Shown: piece by piece, positions 60,572 to 64,000 of the stretch
Position numbering within the stretch: the first letter of the stretch is position 1
Layout: every line of letters starts with the position of its first letter
Assembly: GCA_009783265.1 (NCBI GenBank)
Contig: WRHM01000002.1
Span: 158,564 to 222,563, forward strand
DNA length: 64,000 nt
Source of the DNA: Oscillospiraceae bacterium
GTDB taxonomy: Bacteria; Bacillota; Clostridia; Oscillospirales; WRJC01
Direction: 5' to 3'
Made by a program: the position numbers and the translations under genes
Notes under the pieces: generated by a model
Told to the model about the DNA's origin: nothing
The model's input: only the letters and a program-made list of their open reading frames with translations
Database searches by the model: none

Positions 60572-62269
60572 TCACACGTCCATGATAATCGGCAATATCA
60601 TAGGTTTGCGTTTTGTTTTCTGATATAAAAATTTAGATAAATCGTCGCGGACTTTCATTTTTATTGCGTTCCATTCTTTTGTGCCGTTGTCAAAACAATA
60701 ATTTATCGCGTCTTTCGCAGTCAAACGCGTCTGCTCCATAAGTTCTTCAGATTCCCTCACATATACAAAACCTCTGCTTACTATATCCGGGCCTGAAATT
60801 AAAAGTCCTTCGTCTATATCAATCGCCGCAACGACGACGATTAATCCATCCTGCGCCAAATGCCGCCTGTCCCTGAGAACTATATTTCCGACGTCCCCTA
60901 CCCCGAATCCGTCCACAAGAATTTTGCCGCTGGTTACAGTCCCGTTGAATTTTATAGAATTTTCGTCTAATTCTATTATTCTGCCAACATCCGGAATTAA
61001 AATATTTTCGGATTTCATGCCCATATATTTAGCAAGTTCAAAATGAGCTTTCAAATGTCGTTGTTCACCGTGTACGGGAACAAAAAATTTAGGTTTTACA
61101 AGCGCGTGTATCAACTTTAATTCTTCCTGACACGCGTGACCTGAAACATGCACTTCGGCTATCGCGTCATGAAGCACATGCACTCCTTTTTTTGACAGTT
61201 CGTTTATTATTTTACTGACGAATTTTTCGTTTCCCGGTATCGGATTTGCCGAAATAACTACTACGTCTTCCGGTCCGAGAATGACTTTGTCATGATCTGA
61301 ATACGCCATTTTATATAATGCCGACATCGGCTCACCCTGAGAACCGGTCGTAATTATCGCAATCTGTTCGGGGTTATATTTTTTTATTTCATTTATGTCG
61401 ATAAGCACCCCTTCGGGAACTTTCAAATAACCGAGTTCTATTGCCACGCCGATTATATTTAACATACTTCTGCCGGTTATAGCGATTTTTCTGTTAAATT
61501 CAGCCGCCGCCGATATTATTGACTGTATTCTATAGACATTAGACGAAAAAGTCGCTATTTCTATGCGTTTATCTGAGTAATTCCTGAATATATTATTGAG
61601 CGAATGCCTCACTTGCCTTTCTGACCGGGTTGTTCCGGGCCTTTCGGCATTTGTCGAATCGCACATTAATAAAAGCACGCCGTTATTGCCGTATTCGCCG
61701 AAACGCGTCAAGTTTATCACATGATTGCTTTTAACCGGAGTCAGATCAACTTTGAAATCTCCCGTAAATATAATTACGCCGACAGGCGTTGTTATCGCAA
61801 GAGACACAGCATCAGGTATAGAATGATTTACGTGTATAAATTCTACCGAAAAACAGCCGAGTTTCAATTTTTCTCCGTCTTTGACAATTATTGTTTTCAC
61901 TTTTTTTTCGAGATTATGTTCTTCGAGTTTGTTTTGTAAAATTCCGAGTGTGAGCCTTGTCCCGTAAACGGGGACGTTTATCTCGTTAAGAACATACGGC
62001 AAAGCACCTATATGGTCTTCGTGGCCGTGTGTCAATACAATGCCTTTTATTTTTTCGAGATTTTTTTCGAGATAAGACGTATCCGGTATTACTAAATCAA
62101 TTCCGAGCATATCGTCGTCGGGAAAAGCGAGCCCGCAGTCGGCGACGATAATATCGTCTTCATATTCAAATACTGTTATATTTTTTCCTACTTCCTGAAG
62201 CCCCCCCAACGGTATAATTTTTAATTTTGCGTTTGAATTTAAATTTAAATTTGATGTTTTTTTAGCCAT
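60572..62269 (-). CDS. rnjA: ribonuclease J (metallo-beta-lactamase/beta-CASP)
   Basis: 565 residues. The zinc motif is VLTHGHEDHIGALPYV and later VHVSGHACQEELKL. The beta-CASP segment includes ITTGSQGEPMSALYKMAY. The C-terminal LLISGPDIVSRGFVYVRE domain is typical of RNase J. It is a major 5'-to-3' exonuclease and endonuclease for mRNA decay. GGAG precedes ATG 62269. Its promoter lies about 220 bases upstream. Confidence 0.96.
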   Translation of the reverse strand: MAKKTSNLNLNSNAKLKIIPLGGLQEVGKNITVFEYEDDIIVADCGLAFPDDDMLGIDLVIPDTSYLEKNLEKIKGIVLTHGHEDHIGALPYVLNEINVPVYGTRLTLGILQNKLEEHNLEKKVKTIIVKDGEKLKLGCFSVEFIHVNHSIPDAVSLAITTPVGVIIFTGDFKVDLTPVKSNHVINLTRFGEYGNNGVLLLMCDSTNAERPGTTRSERQVRHSLNNIFRNYSDKRIEIATFSSNVYRIQSIISAAAEFNRKIAITGRSMLNIIGVAIELGYLKVPEGVLIDINEIKKYNPEQIAIITTGSQGEPMSALYKMAYSDHDKVILGPEDVVVISANPIPGNEKFVSKIINELSKKGVHVLHDAIAEVHVSGHACQEELKLIHALVKPKFFVPVHGEQRHLKAHFELAKYMGMKSENILIPDVGRIIELDENSIKFNGTVTSGKILVDGFGVGDVGNIVLRDRRHLAQDGLIVVVAAIDIDEGLLISGPDIVSRGFVYVRESEELMEQTRLTAKDAINYCFDNGTKEWNAIKMKVRDDLSKFLYQKTKRKPMILPIIMDV

Positions 62270-62496
62270 ATTTTTATTTTGTTTTTCTCCTTTTAGATAT
62301 AATTTAATTTAAAATTTTGTCTGTTTTTGTTTTTTAATTTTCGTTTTATGTAATTTTTTTACGCATAACTTGAAAACGTAAAAAATCAACTTCCCAATAA
62401 TTGCATACAAAGACGCACAATACGCAATTCAAAAGAAGCGTTATTTTACGCAAGATATATAATAATTTTTTTACCGAACATAAACAACTGTTTTTT

Positions 62497-62525
62497 ATTA
62501 TACACTTTAAATTTATATTTGTCAA
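62497..62525 (-). promoter_or_regulatory. rnjA promoter with long leader
   Basis: Minus strand perfect TTGACA, 17 bases, TATAAT. The 5' leader would be about 220 bases and contains an ATTGCGTA/TATGCAAT hairpin. Confidence 0.85.
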
Positions 62526-62544
62526 CCTCTGATAAAAATAATCA

Positions 62545-64000
62545 CTATTGTTTTAAATTATATAATATAGATTTTATCCTGTTGTCTGCCGCGTTAAGCA
62601 TTTCATCGGCGGCTTCCGTGCTCAACGCTTCCGCAATTAATTTAAACCCGTTGCTTTTTTTGGGGACTATATTAACATAACCGTTTAAAAAATTTAATTT
62701 CATTCCCTCTTTGGACCTGTAATCTTTTTTATTTTCTTTATTATATAAATTTTCTAATTGTTCTAACTGTTCGTTTAAATTACGCATAACGCTTGTTTTT
62801 TTATCGTTATCGACTTCTATATCTATATTTTTTGATATAAATTTCGGAAGAGCGTTTATATGCTCTTTTAAAGTTTTATTTGAATTATACAAAACAGAAC
62901 ATAATTTTACTGCGGCAAAACAAGCGTCTTTCATATAAAATTGCGATATTATTTTAGATTTAGTTTTTAAATCAAAATCATTTTCGTCAAAGGGGCAGGA
63001 TATATAACGTAAAACGTCCGCGCCTTCTTTTTCCGCTATAATTTGCAAAGTGTCAGGGGCAAGATACGGCATTACTATTTCTGTTTCGCCGTTTTTTACC
63101 GCTTCTTGTATTAATATTGCTTCAATATGCCAAAAATCAACCGGTTCTGTATTATTTATATTATTATAATATGCCCGAAGTGAAAAACCGTCGTCACCAA
63201 TTTCAAAAATTACAGCATTTTCCGGTATATTATTATTTATATTTTCGTTTATATTTAAATCATAAACTTCGGCTGAAAGCTCTGTCAATGCTTTTTTTAA
63301 AATATAAGCCGCCGCACCTGTTTTATTTACATTATCTAATTTTATTGCGGCTTTAAATCCTTTGAGATTGCCCGCGTTTTTTATAATTTCGTTGAAATAT
63401 AAAAATTTCAAGCTTCTGAAAATTTCTGTTTCATTCAATTCTTCGGCAATCGGGGGCTTAAAATCTTCGCGAAACAACGCAGATTCAAATTTTCTCTCAA
63501 ACGGTCTTGACGGAGACAGAGTATTATAATCAAAAATTTTTATAATATCTTTTCCGTCATTTGTTCTATCTGCGAATAATATTATATCAAGTTTAAAATA
63601 CCCTGCCGCAAAAGCCGCAAGCGAAGCAAAACCATCACCGAAATCATAGCTTTTCGCACCTGACGCAACTATACCGCATAAAAGCGAATCTTTTATAAGC
63701 CTGCTTATATTATTTTTTTCGCTTTGCGAATACATAACCCCTACCCTGCCTGTTTTATTTATCCCGGAAGTAGCTATTCCTGCCGCGTTTCCTATTTTAA
63801 CGCAATATTCCGGAGTTAAAGTATCGTTAAATATTCCGGTTATCCCATCGTCGTTATCGAAAAGATTATATTTTATACTTGAAAAAATAACGTTTGACAT
63901 AATTTTTTCCCCTTCGTTTATTATTTTACCGTTCCATATTTTTACGCCGCCTGATATTATTACGTTTTGTTTTATAATGCAATCCTGACCAATAATACAT
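62545..64000 (-). CDS. C-terminal part of nucleotidyltransferase-phosphoglucomutase fusion, 5' end outside window
   Basis: The frame stays open past ATG 63900 to the window end. The upstream residues (GQDCIIKQNVIISGGVKIW, then GKIINEGEKIM) are left-handed beta-helix repeats of sugar-phosphate nucleotidyltransferases. The following 450 residues have a phosphomannomutase-like layout with GITGIFNDTLTPEYCVKIG in place of a canonical start. The phosphoserine loop TASHNP is absent (LFADRTND is at the equivalent place), so the mutase half is probably inactive. Such two-part proteins occur in Firmicutes and supply NDP-sugars for envelope polymers. Confidence 0.75.
   Translation of the reverse strand, partial: CIIGQDCIIKQNVIISGGVKIWNGKIINEGEKIMSNVIFSSIKYNLFDNDDGITGIFNDTLTPEYCVKIGNAAGIATSGINKTGRVGVMYSQSEKNNISRLIKDSLLCGIVASGAKSYDFGDGFASLAAFAAGYFKLDIILFADRTNDGKDIIKIFDYNTLSPSRPFERKFESALFREDFKPPIAEELNETEIFRSLKFLYFNEIIKNAGNLKGFKAAIKLDNVNKTGAAAYILKKALTELSAEVYDLNINENINNNIPENAVIFEIGDDGFSLRAYYNNINNTEPVDFWHIEAILIQEAVKNGETEIVMPYLAPDTLQIIAEKEGADVLRYISCPFDENDFDLKTKSKIISQFYMKDACFAAVKLCSVLYNSNKTLKEHINALPKFISKNIDIEVDNDKKTSVMRNLNEQLEQLENLYNKENKKDYRSKEGMKLNFLNGYVNIVPKKSNGFKLIAEALSTEAADEMLNAADNRIKSILYNLKQ

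Noticed and set aside
1-64000. tRNA or rRNA genes
   Set aside because: I looked for tRNA-like T-loops and for rRNA blocks in the gaps and saw none. A covariance search would be needed to be certain.

Overview
The window reads as an AT-rich, low-GC Gram-positive genome (by eye roughly one-third G+C) from an anaerobic, spore-forming member of the Clostridia. The evidence is: a CO dehydrogenase/acetyl-CoA synthase cluster (Wood-Ljungdahl pathway), a SCIFF six-cysteine peptide with its radical SAM maturase, a DUF3794-LysM spore protein next to a probable spoVM, RNase J, S-layer-homology domains and many consensus sigma-A promoters. I cannot name a species.

Layout. 1-9831 (minus strand) is a carbonyl-branch cluster: DUF3786 protein, homocysteine-methyltransferase-like protein, Cys-rich ferredoxin, UROD/MetE-like protein, two CooC-type nickel-insertion ATPases, a GNAT, CO dehydrogenase CooS, and an acetyl-CoA synthase (AcsB) that continues in frame into a corrinoid-protein small subunit (AcsD/CdhD) at the window edge. 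9939-13225 has a HAD phosphatase, an archaeal-type phosphoglycerate mutase and a glycosyltransferase. 13250-20038 has a parvulin-like foldase, an orphan solute-binding lipoprotein, a DUF4830 protein, a lipoprotein overlapping a 16S rRNA m7G1405-type (aminoglycoside resistance) methyltransferase homologue, and DUF3794-LysM. 20239-20609 holds two small genes, the second a probable spoVM. 20674-27059 has a cyclophilin and a three-gene ABC system whose middle gene is a 1160-residue surface protein. 27231-31816 has a GH95 fucosidase, a YcaQ-like protein and an aldo/keto-reductase-like protein.

31811-39375 is a broken Rhs/YD-repeat polymorphic-toxin array on the minus strand. It has three core-plus-tip fragments with different C-terminal tips (one caspase-like, one permuted-papain-like, one possibly toxin-44-like), each followed by a membrane-anchored putative immunity gene. 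A chimeric core fragment and a severed N-terminus lie at the far end. The core is GC-richer than its surroundings and two copies share a near-identical 405-bp block.

39368-46455 has ychF, a two-component system followed by an HtrA protease, and an ABC-F ribosome-protection protein behind an attenuator-like leader. 46520-50403 has an aldo/keto reductase, the SCIFF maturase and peptide, TIGR04086 and YajC. 50623-57878 has aspartokinase, two methyltransferases (one PrmA), membrane and exported proteins, Tgt and a repeat lipoprotein. 58333-64000 has an SLH surface protein, RNase J and the end of a nucleotidyltransferase-phosphoglucomutase fusion.

A cross-cutting feature is a family of short GC-rich palindromes (GTAGGGGAC type) present both between genes and inside genes as in-frame insertions (acsB-acsD linker, phosphoglycerate mutase, PrmA). 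Near 58.2 kb two units are nested head to head inside a 140-bp element with 16-bp terminal inverted repeats. All calls come from reading the sequence; no database search was run.
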